From Granulicella sp. (lineage in GTDB: Bacteria > Acidobacteriota > Terriglobia > Terriglobales > Acidobacteriaceae), in NCBI GenBank assembly GCA_003132145.1, contig PKWU01000059.1, positions 1-33,518 of the forward strand: a stretch of 33,518 nt of DNA. Direction: 5' to 3'. Positions 15,549 through 25,784 of the stretch are shown here, in pieces. The notes below the pieces were generated by a model that did no database searches, had not been told where the DNA came from, and worked only from the letters and a program-made list of their open reading frames with translations. Both the position numbers and the translations under genes were made by a program. Numbering within the stretch: position 1 is the first letter of the stretch; each line of letters opens with the position of its first letter.

Positions 15549-16967
15549 ATGTCATTCGTTCCCACGGCCACAGCCGTATTGAATCAATGGGTTCGCATCC
15601 TCGCCGCGCTGGAGAAGAAGATCAACCGCCAGTCGTATGAGACGTGGCTAAAGCCCACGCGGTTCTCCCACATCGCGGGCAAGACGCTCTATGTGCGCAT
15701 CCCTTCGGCCGAGTTCCAGCACCTGGGAGAGAAGTACGCCGACCTGATCCAGGAGGCCATCGACAACCTGGCGCTGGACATCGACTCTGTGGTTTTCACC
15801 ACTCCGGCGCAGGACCCCAGCGCGCCGCGCATCCGCGAAGACGGCGGGTTCGCGCCCGTCTCCAGCCACAACTCCAATGCGCCTCGCTCGCGCCGGATGA
15901 ACGGCGTGACCGCGCCCGCGCCCGAACAGTCGCGCTTCGACTGGAGCACAGCCTCGCAGCTCAACCCGCGCTACCAGTTCGACGCCTTCGTCATCGGCAG
16001 CGGCAACCAGTTCGCCATGGCCGCGGCGCAGGCCGTCGCGGAGCGCCCGTCCAAGGCCTACAACCCGCTGTTCATCTACGGCGGAGTCGGCATGGGCAAG
16101 ACCCACTTGATGCATGCCATCGGCCACGATGTAAAGCGCCGCCAGCCGCAGTCCTCCATCTGCTATGTCTCGGGCGAGAAGTTCACCAACGAGATGATCA
16201 ACTCCGTGCGCTACGACAAGATGAGCAGCTTCCGCGACAAGTTCCGCACCGTGGACGTGCTGCTGATCGACGACATCCAGTTCCTGGCCGGCAAGGAGCG
16301 CACCCAGGAGGAGTTCTTCCACACCTTCAACGCGCTGCACGAGAGCATGAAGCAGATCGTCATCGCCAGCGACCGACCGCCCAAGGAGCTGGCCGACTTT
16401 GAGGACCGCCTGCGCTCGCGCTTCGAATGGGGCCTGATCGCAGACATCCAGCCGCCCGACCTGGAGACCAAGGTCGCCATTCTTCAGAAGAAAGCCGAGT
16501 CCGAGCAGACCCACCTCCCCACCGAAGTTGCGCTCTTCATCGCCAGCAACGTACGCACCAACGTGCGCGAGCTGGAGGGCGCGCTTGTCCGCCTCATCGC
16601 GTGGTGCAGTATGCACGGCGTGGAGATTACGCTGGCCGTCACCCAGCAGTGCCTCAAGCAGTTCATCGACACCCAGGTGCGCAAGATCACCATCGAGTCC
16701 ATCCAGCGCGCCGTGGCCGAGCAGTTCGGCATGAGGGTCGCCGAGCTGAAGCAGAAGAACAACTCGCGCCAGATCGTGGTGCCGCGCCAGATCGCCATGT
16801 ATCTGGCCAAGCAGCTTACCGAGGCGTCGCTGCCGGAGATCGGACGTCAGTTCGGTGGCAAGCACCACACCACCGTCATGCACTCCATCAGCAAGATCGA
16901 CGAGCACCGCCGCACCGACAAGGACCTGAACCGCACTGTCAACAAACTGATGGAGACGCTCAGCTAG
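15549..16967 (+). CDS. dnaA: Chromosomal replication initiator protein DnaA
   Basis: A 472-aa AAA+ ATPase that opens the replication origin. Domain I is about 11-85 (WVRILAALEKKINRQSYETW), followed by a short variable domain II. Domain III begins near NPRYQFDAFVIGSGNQFA, with Walker A GGVGMGKTH (178-186), Walker B LLIDDIQFL and the arginine-finger region. Domain IV ends with the DNA-binding signature GGKHHTTVMHSI. The ATG at 15549 has AAGGA about 9 nt upstream; a TTG ten codons earlier is less likely. Downstream of the TAG stop is a degenerate version of the heptamer sequence seen at 30470-30507. Confidence 0.98.
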   Translation: MSFVPTATAVLNQWVRILAALEKKINRQSYETWLKPTRFSHIAGKTLYVRIPSAEFQHLGEKYADLIQEAIDNLALDIDSVVFTTPAQDPSAPRIREDGGFAPVSSHNSNAPRSRRMNGVTAPAPEQSRFDWSTASQLNPRYQFDAFVIGSGNQFAMAAAQAVAERPSKAYNPLFIYGGVGMGKTHLMHAIGHDVKRRQPQSSICYVSGEKFTNEMINSVRYDKMSSFRDKFRTVDVLLIDDIQFLAGKERTQEEFFHTFNALHESMKQIVIASDRPPKELADFEDRLRSRFEWGLIADIQPPDLETKVAILQKKAESEQTHLPTEVALFIASNVRTNVRELEGALVRLIAWCSMHGVEITLAVTQQCLKQFIDTQVRKITIESIQRAVAEQFGMRVAELKQKNNSRQIVVPRQIAMYLAKQLTEASLPEIGRQFGGKHHTTVMHSISKIDEHRRTDKDLNRTVNKLMETLS

Positions 16968-17132
16968 AGTCGTGGGCGGTCCCAGGTTTCAGAATCGAGA
17001 CGTGCCACCCCAGTGTGCAAAGTCCGCTCGCTGGGGATCCCGTCTGGGGTACCCGGTGTCTGGTTCGGTCTCGTGGCAAGTCCGCTTTGCTAGGATGGAC
17101 ATCTGAGGTTGGCGACGAGGGCTCCGCATCCT

Positions 17133-18011
17133 ATGGCTCACCAGAAGATCCGCAAGGCAGTCTTTCCCGCAGCAGGCATGGGCACGCGTTTTTTGCCCGC
17201 GACCAAGTCCATTCCCAAAGAGATGTTGTGCCTGGTGGACAAGCCCCTGATCCAGTATGGAGTGGAGGAGGCGGTGGCGGCGGGATGCACCGAGATCATC
17301 ATCGTCACCGGGCGCGACAAGGCCGCCATGGAGGACCACTTCGACTCCAGCCCTGAGCTGGAGGCCGCGCTGGCGGCCAGGGGCAAGCTGTCGCTGCTGG
17401 ATGCGGTGCGGTCGCTCTCGAAGCTGGCCAAGATCGTCTACACCCGGCAGGCCGAGCCGCTGGGGCTGGGCCACGCCATCCTGATGGCAAAAGAGCTGGT
17501 GGGCGACGAGCCCTTCTGCGTGCTTCTGCCCGACGACATAGTGGACGCGCGCGTGCCCTGCATGAAGCAGATGGTCGAGGTGTTCGACCAGACGCAGTCG
17601 AGCATTCTTGCATCGGAGGCAGTGGAGGGGCCGGCAATCTCCAACTACGGTTGCCTGGACTGCACGCCGGATGCGCGCAACCCGCGACTGCTGGCGGTCA
17701 AGGGAATGGTGGAGAAGCCCAGGTTCGAGGACGCGCCGTCGGCCAACGCCATTATTGGGCGTTACATCCTGACGCCGCGCATCTTCCAGATGATCGAAGG
17801 CGTGAAGCCGGGCGCGGGCGGCGAGTTGCAGTTAACCGATGCCATCAAGGCGCTGCTCGAGTTCGAGAAGGTCTACGGCTTCCACTACGAGGGCAAGCGC
17901 CACGACGCAGGCGACAAGCTGGGATTCCTGAAGGCCACCGTCGAGCTGGCGCTCAAGCGCGAGGACCTTGGGCCCGGGTTCAGGGAGTGGCTGAAGCAGT
18001 TTCCGCTGTAG
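17133..18011 (+). CDS. galU: UTP-glucose-1-phosphate uridylyltransferase
   Basis: A 292-aa nucleotidyltransferase that makes UDP-glucose for envelope polysaccharides. The nucleotide-binding signature FPAAGMGTRFLPATKSIPKE (about 11-30) is complete, as are PLIQYGVEEA, LLPDDIV, VEKP and the late GKRHDAGDKLGFLKA motif. The length is normal. The ATG at 17133 gives the family start (MAHQKIRKAVFPAAG), with GAGGG about 11 nt upstream; TTG at 17109 is an alternative. It appears to be a single gene behind dnaA. Confidence 0.95.
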   Translation: MAHQKIRKAVFPAAGMGTRFLPATKSIPKEMLCLVDKPLIQYGVEEAVAAGCTEIIIVTGRDKAAMEDHFDSSPELEAALAARGKLSLLDAVRSLSKLAKIVYTRQAEPLGLGHAILMAKELVGDEPFCVLLPDDIVDARVPCMKQMVEVFDQTQSSILASEAVEGPAISNYGCLDCTPDARNPRLLAVKGMVEKPRFEDAPSANAIIGRYILTPRIFQMIEGVKPGAGGELQLTDAIKALLEFEKVYGFHYEGKRHDAGDKLGFLKATVELALKREDLGPGFREWLKQFPL

Positions 18012-18110
18012 GCGCGGGAAACCTTGCAGGCAGAAACCTCCATCTGCATTTTCGGCATCTCACTTCCAGAGTCGATGTATGACGACTTCCGCACGACTTC
18101 TGGAGATGAA

Positions 18111-18590
18111 ATGTCAACCAAGAACGCAAGTGCATCCCCTGCGTCCATCACGCGCAAGCAGCTTATCGATCTGCTCAACGAAGACCTGGCACGCGAGTTC
18201 CAGGCGATCATCGGCTATGTCAATTATTCGCAGGTTTTGAAGGGCGCGACGTATATGAATATCGCCGCCGAACTTGCCGTCCACGCGGGCGAGGAGCTGG
18301 CCCACGCCATCATTCTCTCCAACCAGATCGACTATCTGGGCGGGATGCCGACGACGGTTCCCAAGCCAGTCAAAACTTCGCAGAAGGCCGAAAAGATGCT
18401 GCGCTTCGACCTGGACAACGAGAACGCGACGATTCGCAACTATCGCCGCCGGGTAAAGCAGTGCGATGAACTCGGCGAGTTCGCCACGGCGGAACACATC
18501 CGCGAGATCCTGATGCAGGAGCAGGACCACCAGATCGCGTTGGCCACCGCGCTTGGCGTCGATGTGCCTGACGTAGGCATCGCGGACTGA
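18111..18590 (+). CDS. Bacterioferritin-like diiron protein
   Basis: A 159-aa four-helix ferritin-like protein. All diiron ligands expected for the bacterioferritin/ferritin fold are present: Glu29 in helix 1, Glu62 and His65 (EELAH), Glu104, and Glu137 with His140 (EQDHQ). It should oxidise and perhaps store iron in the cytoplasm. I do not see the methionine that binds haem between subunits in classical Bfr at an obvious place, so the general ferritin-like name is safer. GGAGA five bases before the ATG at 18111 fixes the start; an upstream frame from 18024 lacks such a site. Confidence 0.9.
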   Translation: MSTKNASASPASITRKQLIDLLNEDLAREFQAIIGYVNYSQVLKGATYMNIAAELAVHAGEELAHAIILSNQIDYLGGMPTTVPKPVKTSQKAEKMLRFDLDNENATIRNYRRRVKQCDELGEFATAEHIREILMQEQDHQIALATALGVDVPDVGIAD

Positions 18591-18604
18591 TCCCTGCCGC
18601 TTCC

Positions 18605-18690
18605 CTACTGGGTTGAGCCGCTCAGGTAGGTTTGGACGGCCTGGGTGCCGATGACGCGATAAAACGCGAACTGGGGGGAGTTCTGCGCGG
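18605..18690 (-). pseudogene. Remnant of a paralogue of the 492-aa secreted protein (C-terminal piece)
   Basis: On the minus strand, ending at the TAG at 18605-18607, the frame reads AAQNSPQFAFYRVIGTQAV then QTYLSGSTQ. The intact gene ending at 19839 has RAQNSRQFALYRVIGARAE then QTFLTGSTQ. The DNA aligns without gaps over about 85 bp at roughly 75-80% identity. Homology stops upstream, with no start or body of a gene, so this is a gene fragment. The two related ends lie in the same orientation on either side of the Old Yellow Enzyme gene. Confidence 0.75.
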
Positions 18691-18764
18691 CTCCGTCCGC
18701 GCACCCTTGTCTGTTTATCAGCATTCAAGTTCATAAAGCGTTTCGACGCCAAGGAGTTTCATAG

Positions 18765-19835
18765 ATGCCTACTCTTTTTGATTCTTTGCAGGTTGGAGAC
18801 CTGCGCCTGCCCAACCGAATTATGATGGCCCCGATGACGCGGCTGCACGGCACTGCCGATCACGTTCCGACGCCGATCATGGCGGAGTACTACACACAGC
18901 GGGCGAGCGCCGGTCTGATTCTCTCCGAGGGGATTCCGGTCGATCCGATGGGCGTGGGCTATACCAACGTTCCGGGGATTTGGTCCAAGGAGCAGGTTGA
19001 GGCGTGGAAGCCGATACCGGCTGCGGTTCACCACGCAGGCGGGCGGATCTTTGCCCAACTATGGCACGTGGGGCGAATCTCCGACCCGGAGTTTCTGGGC
19101 GGGAAGCAGCCGGTGGCTCCCAGCGCGATTGCGGCGGCGGGGACGGTGAGCCTGCTGCGTCCGCAGAGGGCGTTTGGCGTGCCAAGAGCGCTGGAGACCG
19201 ACGAGGTGAAGGGTGTGGTCGAGGCGTTTCGGCGGGGCGCGCAGAACGCTCAGGCAGCGGGCTTCGACGGGGTGGAGCTGCATGGAGCGAATGGCTACCT
19301 GCTGGACCAGTTTTTGCAGGATGGGTCAAACCACAGGACGGATGAGTACGGTGGCCCGATTGAGAACCGCGCGCGGCTGATGCTGGAGGCGACCGATGCT
19401 GCAATCTCGGTCTTTGGGGCAGGGCGAGTAGGGATGCATCTGGCTCCGCGGAGCGATACGCATGGGATCTCGGACTCGAATCCACCGGCGACCTTCGGCT
19501 ATGTGGCACGCGAGCTTGGGCGGCGCAAGATTGCCTTTATCATGGCGCGCGAGCATGTGGGGCCGGACAGTCTGGGGCCGAAGCTGAAGCAGGAGTTTGG
19601 CGGAGTGTTTGTGGCGAACGAGGCTCTGGATCAGGCCACGGGTCAACAGCTTCTGGACGAGGGCAACGCGGATGCGATCTCTTACGGGAAGCTGTTCATC
19701 GCCAATCCTGACCTGGTGGCGCGGTTCGCACGGAAGGCGGCGCTGAATCGACCGGAGCCGCATATGTTCTATGCGCCGGGCCCACATGGATACACGGACT
19801 ATCCGGCGCTTGCGCTGGAGTCTGTGCAGACTTGA
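18765..19835 (+). CDS. Old Yellow Enzyme family ene-reductase (alkene reductase)
   Basis: A 356-aa FMN-dependent NAD(P)H reductase of the OYE/NemA group, which reduces activated C=C bonds or nitro compounds. LPNRIMMAPMTR (15-26, with Thr25 near the flavin), the His173/Asn176 substrate pair in ELHGANGYLLDQF, and the RTDEYGGPIENR motif are all intact. GNADAISYGKLFIANPDL near the end binds FMN phosphate. The length is typical. AAGGAG about 9 nt upstream fixes the ATG at 18765. The gene sits between a gene fragment and the intact copy of the same secreted-protein family, converging with the latter after only 3 bp. Confidence 0.94.
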   Translation: MPTLFDSLQVGDLRLPNRIMMAPMTRLHGTADHVPTPIMAEYYTQRASAGLILSEGIPVDPMGVGYTNVPGIWSKEQVEAWKPIPAAVHHAGGRIFAQLWHVGRISDPEFLGGKQPVAPSAIAAAGTVSLLRPQRAFGVPRALETDEVKGVVEAFRRGAQNAQAAGFDGVELHGANGYLLDQFLQDGSNHRTDEYGGPIENRARLMLEATDAAISVFGAGRVGMHLAPRSDTHGISDSNPPATFGYVARELGRRKIAFIMAREHVGPDSLGPKLKQEFGGVFVANEALDQATGQQLLDEGNADAISYGKLFIANPDLVARFARKAALNRPEPHMFYAPGPHGYTDYPALALESVQT

Positions 19836-19838
19836 CAG

Positions 19839-21317
19839 CTACTGGGTTGAGCCGGTGAGGAATGTCTGCTCGGCGCGCGCCCCGATGACGCGGTAGAGCG
19901 CGAACTGGCGCGAGTTCTGGGCGCGCAGCTCGAAGAGCAGGCTGGCGCGGTTGGAGGCTTCGGCATCGACTGCGTCGACCAGCCTCATGTGCGGCGTGCG
20001 ATCCAGATGCGTGGCGTCGGTGACACTCTTGATCGCAATTGCTGGCTCGCCATTCATATCGACCTGCGCAACCAGCGTGACGTAGCATAGCGTAGGGCCG
20101 AGGCCATCGGTGTGGGCGGAGTAGACGTAGGTGGCCGCGCCGCCGTAACTCAGCGTGTAGCCCTTCAACTGCTCGTCGAGCAGAGGCACAGGCGCGGGCG
20201 GAGGAGGTGTCTCCTGGGCCATGGCGCGGCGCAGCTTGCTGTTGGGCTTGCGCGTGTCTGGTGGAGCAGGGGCGGTCTTGGGCGCGGGCGGCGCGTTGGC
20301 AGTCTCGTAGGCGGCGAGCTGCGCGCGCGCGGTGGCCTGTAGCTTGGCGAGGATGGCCTGGCGTTCAGCCTCATCCTGCCACGCGCGGGAAAAATCGTGC
20401 GACGGGCGGTTTGCGGCGTCGGATACGGCGACCATCTGATGTAGGTCCTGGTCGGCAGGGAGGCCGGCGAGCTTGGCAATGTCCGCGTCGGTGAGCGCGC
20501 TGATGGGCTTGCCGCGGTGCAGCAGAGGGCGGTTGGGGTCGTCGTTCAGCGAGGCGACGCCGTCGCTCCCGCCGATCTGATCGGAGGTGTTCTTGCCAGC
20601 GTCCTGCGAGCTGCGGCGGCGCAGAGTGGGGCGGTCGGGATCGTTGGCGGGAGTGTCGCCGGAGTTGGAGGAGGCGGTCTGGTCTGCTGTGCTGGTTGAG
20701 CGGTGAAGCGTTGGGCGGTCGGGATCCGCTGCCGGTGTGCCGGTGGAAGCTGCGGGCGCGCCGGAGGTGGGGGTTGCCGTGTCGCCGGAGCCGGGTTGGG
20801 CGGAGCGCGCGGAGAAGTGGGGGCGGTTGTCATCCTCGTCGATGCCGTTGATGACCCCCAACGTCTTTGCGGGCCGCAGGGTCGAGGGCTTGGGCGGAGT
20901 CGGCAAGACGAACTTGCCGTAGCCGAACCAGCCGTCGTCGTAGGGTGTGGTGGCTGCGCCGGTGGCGATAAGGTGGCGCGCGAAGGCCAGGTCGAGCGTG
21001 CCCTGTGCGATGCCGGCCTGATCCAGCTCGTAGACGTTGCCGGTGGCGAGCGCGAACGGAACGGGTCGGGCGAGGTAGACGGCGGCATCTTCCAGCTTGC
21101 CGTCGATGAAGAGCGAGACGGGGATGAGGCGGCTGGCGGCGGGTTTTGCCATATCGCCGGTCCACTCGTAGACACCGACCGCGCGCACGATATTCTCCGG
21201 GGCGGCGACCTTGTGGGTCTGGGCGTGAAGAGGAATAGACGCGGCAACCGAGAGCAGCAGCGCGCCCAGTGCTCGGGCGCTGGCATGCGGGCCGCGCTGG
21301 GTGCGATGTTGGTCCAT
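19839..21317 (-). CDS. Secreted protein with repeated D(P)-D/N-R-P motifs, unknown function
   Basis: A 492-aa protein with a signal peptide (hydrophobic 17-31, ending HAQ). A conserved N-terminal domain (about 40-140) is followed by a low-complexity Ala/Pro/Ser/Thr region with a recurring motif: DDNRPHF (162-168), DPDRPTLHR (198-206), DPDRPTLRR (226-234), DPNRPLLHR (260-268) and a degenerate AANRPSHDF (301-309). After a charged helix and a Pro-rich stretch comes a C-terminal domain (about 375-492) likely to be globular. I do not recognise the family. AAGGAGAG close before the ATG at 21315-21317 fixes the start. A fragment of a paralogue lies at 18605-18690. It diverges from the ABC ATPase gene. 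Confidence 0.82.
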   Translation of the reverse strand: MDQHRTQRGPHASARALGALLLSVAASIPLHAQTHKVAAPENIVRAVGVYEWTGDMAKPAASRLIPVSLFIDGKLEDAAVYLARPVPFALATGNVYELDQAGIAQGTLDLAFARHLIATGAATTPYDDGWFGYGKFVLPTPPKPSTLRPAKTLGVINGIDEDDNRPHFSARSAQPGSGDTATPTSGAPAASTGTPAADPDRPTLHRSTSTADQTASSNSGDTPANDPDRPTLRRRSSQDAGKNTSDQIGGSDGVASLNDDPNRPLLHRGKPISALTDADIAKLAGLPADQDLHQMVAVSDAANRPSHDFSRAWQDEAERQAILAKLQATARAQLAAYETANAPPAPKTAPAPPDTRKPNSKLRRAMAQETPPPPAPVPLLDEQLKGYTLSYGGAATYVYSAHTDGLGPTLCYVTLVAQVDMNGEPAIAIKSVTDATHLDRTPHMRLVDAVDAEASNRASLLFELRAQNSRQFALYRVIGARAEQTFLTGSTQ

Positions 21318-21440
21318 GCTCTCCTTCCTGCTGCCTGTTAGACGCGATCGGAATGGGTGGCGTCTCATCCCAGAGTATCTTGAGCGGAGGGCGCGCGCTC
21401 GCACACTGTTTCCAACTCCATGGGAATTCGAGAGATGCTC

Positions 21441-21446
21441 TAACAT
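21441..21446 (+). promoter_or_regulatory. -10-like hexamer just before the ABC ATPase start
   Basis: TAACAT ends 7 nt before the GTG start at 21454, where transcription would begin at or next to the start codon. No Shine-Dalgarno is present at a normal distance. Confidence 0.3.
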
Positions 21447-21453
21447 CTAGGGT

Positions 21454-22362
21454 GTGAGTGCAACAACAGCTTCCGGCAATGGAGTATCGCCCGGCAACAG
21501 CGCAGCGCCAGGCGCACCGCCGATTCTGCGGGTCGAGGATCTGTCGATCGGATTTGGCGGGCGCGAGGTGGTGCACGGCATCTCGTTTGCGATTGCCGCG
21601 GGCCAGACGCTCGGCCTGGTGGGCGAGTCGGGGTCGGGTAAGTCGGTGACCGCGCTCGCGGTTCTGCGACTGCTGCCGGCCGAGGCGAGTGTCTCGGGCA
21701 GGATTCTGTTCACGGCAAGCGCAACATCGACCACGGTCGATCTGCTGGCGCTGCCGGAGCGCGAGATGCGGCTGCGGCGCGGCAGCGACGTGGCGATGAT
21801 CTTTCAGGAGCCGATGACGGCGCTGAACCCGGTGATGCGGGTCGGCGCGCAGATTGCCGAGGCGGTGCGCGCGCACCAGCCGGGGCTCTCGTCGAAGGCC
21901 GTCGACCGGCTCGTACTCGACGCGATGCGCGAGGTGGCGCTGCCGAAGCCGGAGCGGCGCGCGCGCGATTACCCGCACCAGTTCTCCGGCGGCCAGCGGC
22001 AGCGGATTCTGATTGCGATGGCAATTGTGAACCGGCCGCGGCTGCTGATTGCGGACGAGCCGACGACGGCGCTCGACGTCACCGTGCAGGCGCAGATTCT
22101 GGTGTTGCTGAAGGAGTTGCGCCGGGCTCACGGGCTTTCCATGCTGTTCATCTCGCACGATCTGGCGGTGGTGGCCGAGGCCTGCGACCAGCCGGGCGAT
22201 CGCGTTGCGGTGATGCAGCACGGGTGCATTGTGGAGCAGGCCAGTACGCGCGAGCTATTCGCAACTCCGCAGCACGCCTATACGCGGCGGCTGCTGGCGT
22301 CTGCGCCCACGATGATGACCGACCGGACGCGGCCGCTGGCGTGGCTCGCCAGGGAAGGCTGA
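21454..22362 (+). CDS. ABC transporter ATP-binding protein, OppD/DppD type, orphan
   Basis: A 302-aa ATPase of the peptide/nickel import class. Walker [10 protein letters not shown] (about 57-65), Q-loop [11 protein letters not shown], signature FSGGQRQR, Walker [13 protein letters not shown] and the switch histidine in [10 protein letters not shown] are all present. Relative to OppD proteins there is a short insertion in the usual ACDRVAVM block ([12 protein letters not shown]), and the C-terminal oligopeptide-transporter tail is short, stopping soon after [12 protein letters not shown]. No permease, partner ATPase or binding-protein gene is adjacent, so it is either an orphan or works with distant genes. 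The start is GTG at 21454 with weak ribosome-site support. Confidence 0.9.
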   Translation: MSATTASGNGVSPGNSAAPGAPPILRVEDLSIGFGGREVVHGISFAIAAGQTLGLVGESGSGKSVTALAVLRLLPAEASVSGRILFTASATSTTVDLLALPEREMRLRRGSDVAMIFQEPMTALNPVMRVGAQIAEAVRAHQPGLSSKAVDRLVLDAMREVALPKPERRARDYPHQFSGGQRQRILIAMAIVNRPRLLIADEPTTALDVTVQAQILVLLKELRRAHGLSMLFISHDLAVVAEACDQPGDRVAVMQHGCIVEQASTRELFATPQHAYTRRLLASAPTMMTDRTRPLAWLAREG

Positions 22363-22418
22363 TGCTCCGTTGCGATAAACTGAAGATTCGTGCGTAATTG
22401 CGCGAACTGAGTTTCTCT

Positions 22419-23186
22419 ATGCGTGCTCTTGTTCTCTCCGACATTCATGGAAACCTGGAGGCCCTGACCGCGGTGCTGGATGCCGCGGACCAGTGGGACG
22501 CGCTGTGGAACCTGGGCGATATGGTGGGCTATGGGGCTAGTCCCAATGAGGTGCTGGAGGTGGTCCGACCGCTGGCGACCTTGACCGTGCGGGGCAACCA
22601 CGACCGCGTATGCAGTGGGCTGACGTCGACGCGCAACTTCAATCCCACGGCGCGGGCGGCGGCCAAGTGGACGATGGAGGCGTTGAGTGCGGAGAACCTG
22701 GAATGGCTGCGCACTCTGCCGCAGGGGCCGCTGGAGCCGGAACAGAATTCGGCAGATGAGGTACGCGTTACCCTGGCCCACGGATCGCCGCTGAACGAGG
22801 ACAGGTACATCCAGAACATGAGGGACGCGTGGGCCCCGCTGCAGCAGATGACGACGGCGATCACGTTTGTGGGGCACACCCACATCCAGGGCGGCTTCGC
22901 GCAGAAGGACCACGACTGGCAGGAAGTAAGGCCACGCTACGCGAGCCGCCAGGGGTGCGTGTCGTGGACGCTGGCGATTGCGCCGGGCATGCGCTACCTG
23001 ATCAATCCGGGGGCCGTGGGGCAGCCCCGCGACTTCGACTGGCGGGCGGCGTTTGCCATCTACGACAGCACGGCGCATGAGGTGGTCTTCCACCGCGTGC
23101 CGTACGACGTGGCGGCGGCGCAGGAGCGCGTGCTGAAGGCAGGGCTGCCGGAGCGGCTGGCTGCGCGGCTGCGGGAAGGGCGCTAG
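22419..23186 (+). CDS. Metallophosphoesterase (YfcE/calcineurin-like)
   Basis: A 255-aa binuclear-metal phosphoesterase. All five metal motifs are present in order: SDIHGN (near residue 7), GDMVGYG, GNHD, a histidine in LAHGSP and GHTH, followed by NPGAVGQPRD, which marks the bacterial single-domain group acting on phosphodiesters or phosphoproteins. The substrate is unknown. ATG at 22419 gives the conserved MRALVLSDIHGN; an upstream TTG at 22398 is open but unnecessary. TGCGATAAA at 22371-22379 followed by AACTGAAG resembles the promoter-like repeats before mnmA and may be the -10. Confidence 0.9.
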   Translation: MRALVLSDIHGNLEALTAVLDAADQWDALWNLGDMVGYGASPNEVLEVVRPLATLTVRGNHDRVCSGLTSTRNFNPTARAAAKWTMEALSAENLEWLRTLPQGPLEPEQNSADEVRVTLAHGSPLNEDRYIQNMRDAWAPLQQMTTAITFVGHTHIQGGFAQKDHDWQEVRPRYASRQGCVSWTLAIAPGMRYLINPGAVGQPRDFDWRAAFAIYDSTAHEVVFHRVPYDVAAAQERVLKAGLPERLAARLREGR

Positions 23187-23223
23187 GGAAGTCGTCGGTG
23201 AAGTGGTAAGGGGTCGGACGCGT

Positions 23224-25218
<1,995 letters not shown>

Positions 25219-25326
25219 CGCTTTCTATTTTCTCATCTCAGACGCTCAAAGGAGGATGGACCGCAAGATGCACAGCACAGAGTAGAAACCGGCAACTGGC
25301 TCTGCTACTGTCAACAGGAGAGCCTG

Positions 25327-25707
25327 ATGCCTTTTGACGCACACGTACCCTCCGATGGTTTAGCCGCGCCGCCCAGCGCGCCGAGTGCGCCGCCACAGCT
25401 TCCGAATGCGGAGGCCGCGCCCGCTCAGGCCGCGCCGGAGCCGGAGACTGGTACCGTTGCGCCCATCTGGCTGCAACGGCTTTCGCTGTTTGTGCTGGTG
25501 CTGTTCTGCGTTTACCTGGGCGTGCTGGTGATGATCCTGCCCTGGTGGACGCGCGTCTGGGACCACAACCTCTTCATCCAGTCGCGCCCCGTTCTGGCGG
25601 CTGTGCTGCGCAACGGGGCGGTGCGCGGGCTGATCTCGGGGCTGGGTCTGCTGGATATTTGGATCGGCGTCTCGGAGGCGATTCACTACCGAGACCACCG
25701 TCGATAG
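25327..25707 (+). CDS. Small membrane protein with Pro/Ala-rich N-terminus
   Basis: A 126-aa protein of unknown family. The first about 45 residues are Pro/Ala/Glu-rich and probably disordered; then come a strong hydrophobic helix (about 52-75, LFVLVLFCVYLGVLVMILPW) and a second weaker one (about 93-112). AGGAG (25316-25320) fixes the ATG at 25327. A clear intrinsic terminator follows directly, so this is a single-gene unit. Confidence 0.75.
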   Translation: MPFDAHVPSDGLAAPPSAPSAPPQLPNAEAAPAQAAPEPETGTVAPIWLQRLSLFVLVLFCVYLGVLVMILPWWTRVWDHNLFIQSRPVLAAVLRNGAVRGLISGLGLLDIWIGVSEAIHYRDHRR

Positions 25708-25717
25708 AGAACGCCGT

Positions 25718-25745
25718 CCTCTGCGGGCAACGCCGCAGAGGTTTT
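25718..25745 (+). terminator. Rho-independent terminator
   Basis: cctctgcgg (25718-25726) and ccgcagagg (25733-25741) form a perfect 9-bp GC-rich stem with a 6-nt loop, followed at once by TTTT. It lies 11 bp after the small membrane-protein gene, and is the clearest terminator in the window. Confidence 0.85.
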
Positions 25746-25784
25746 CAGAAGGAAGATTTCGCAGGGGGAAGAGAAGAGAACCCG

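Noticed and set aside
15648..16907. A 419-codon frame antisense to dnaA
   Set aside because: It lies wholly opposite dnaA, is Leu/Gly/Val/Arg low-complexity with no motifs or ribosome site, and is explained by codon bias in GC-rich DNA.
25718..25745. The hairpin as part of a small RNA or CRISPR-like repeat
   Set aside because: It is single, directly follows a stop codon and has a T-run, so an ordinary terminator explains it.
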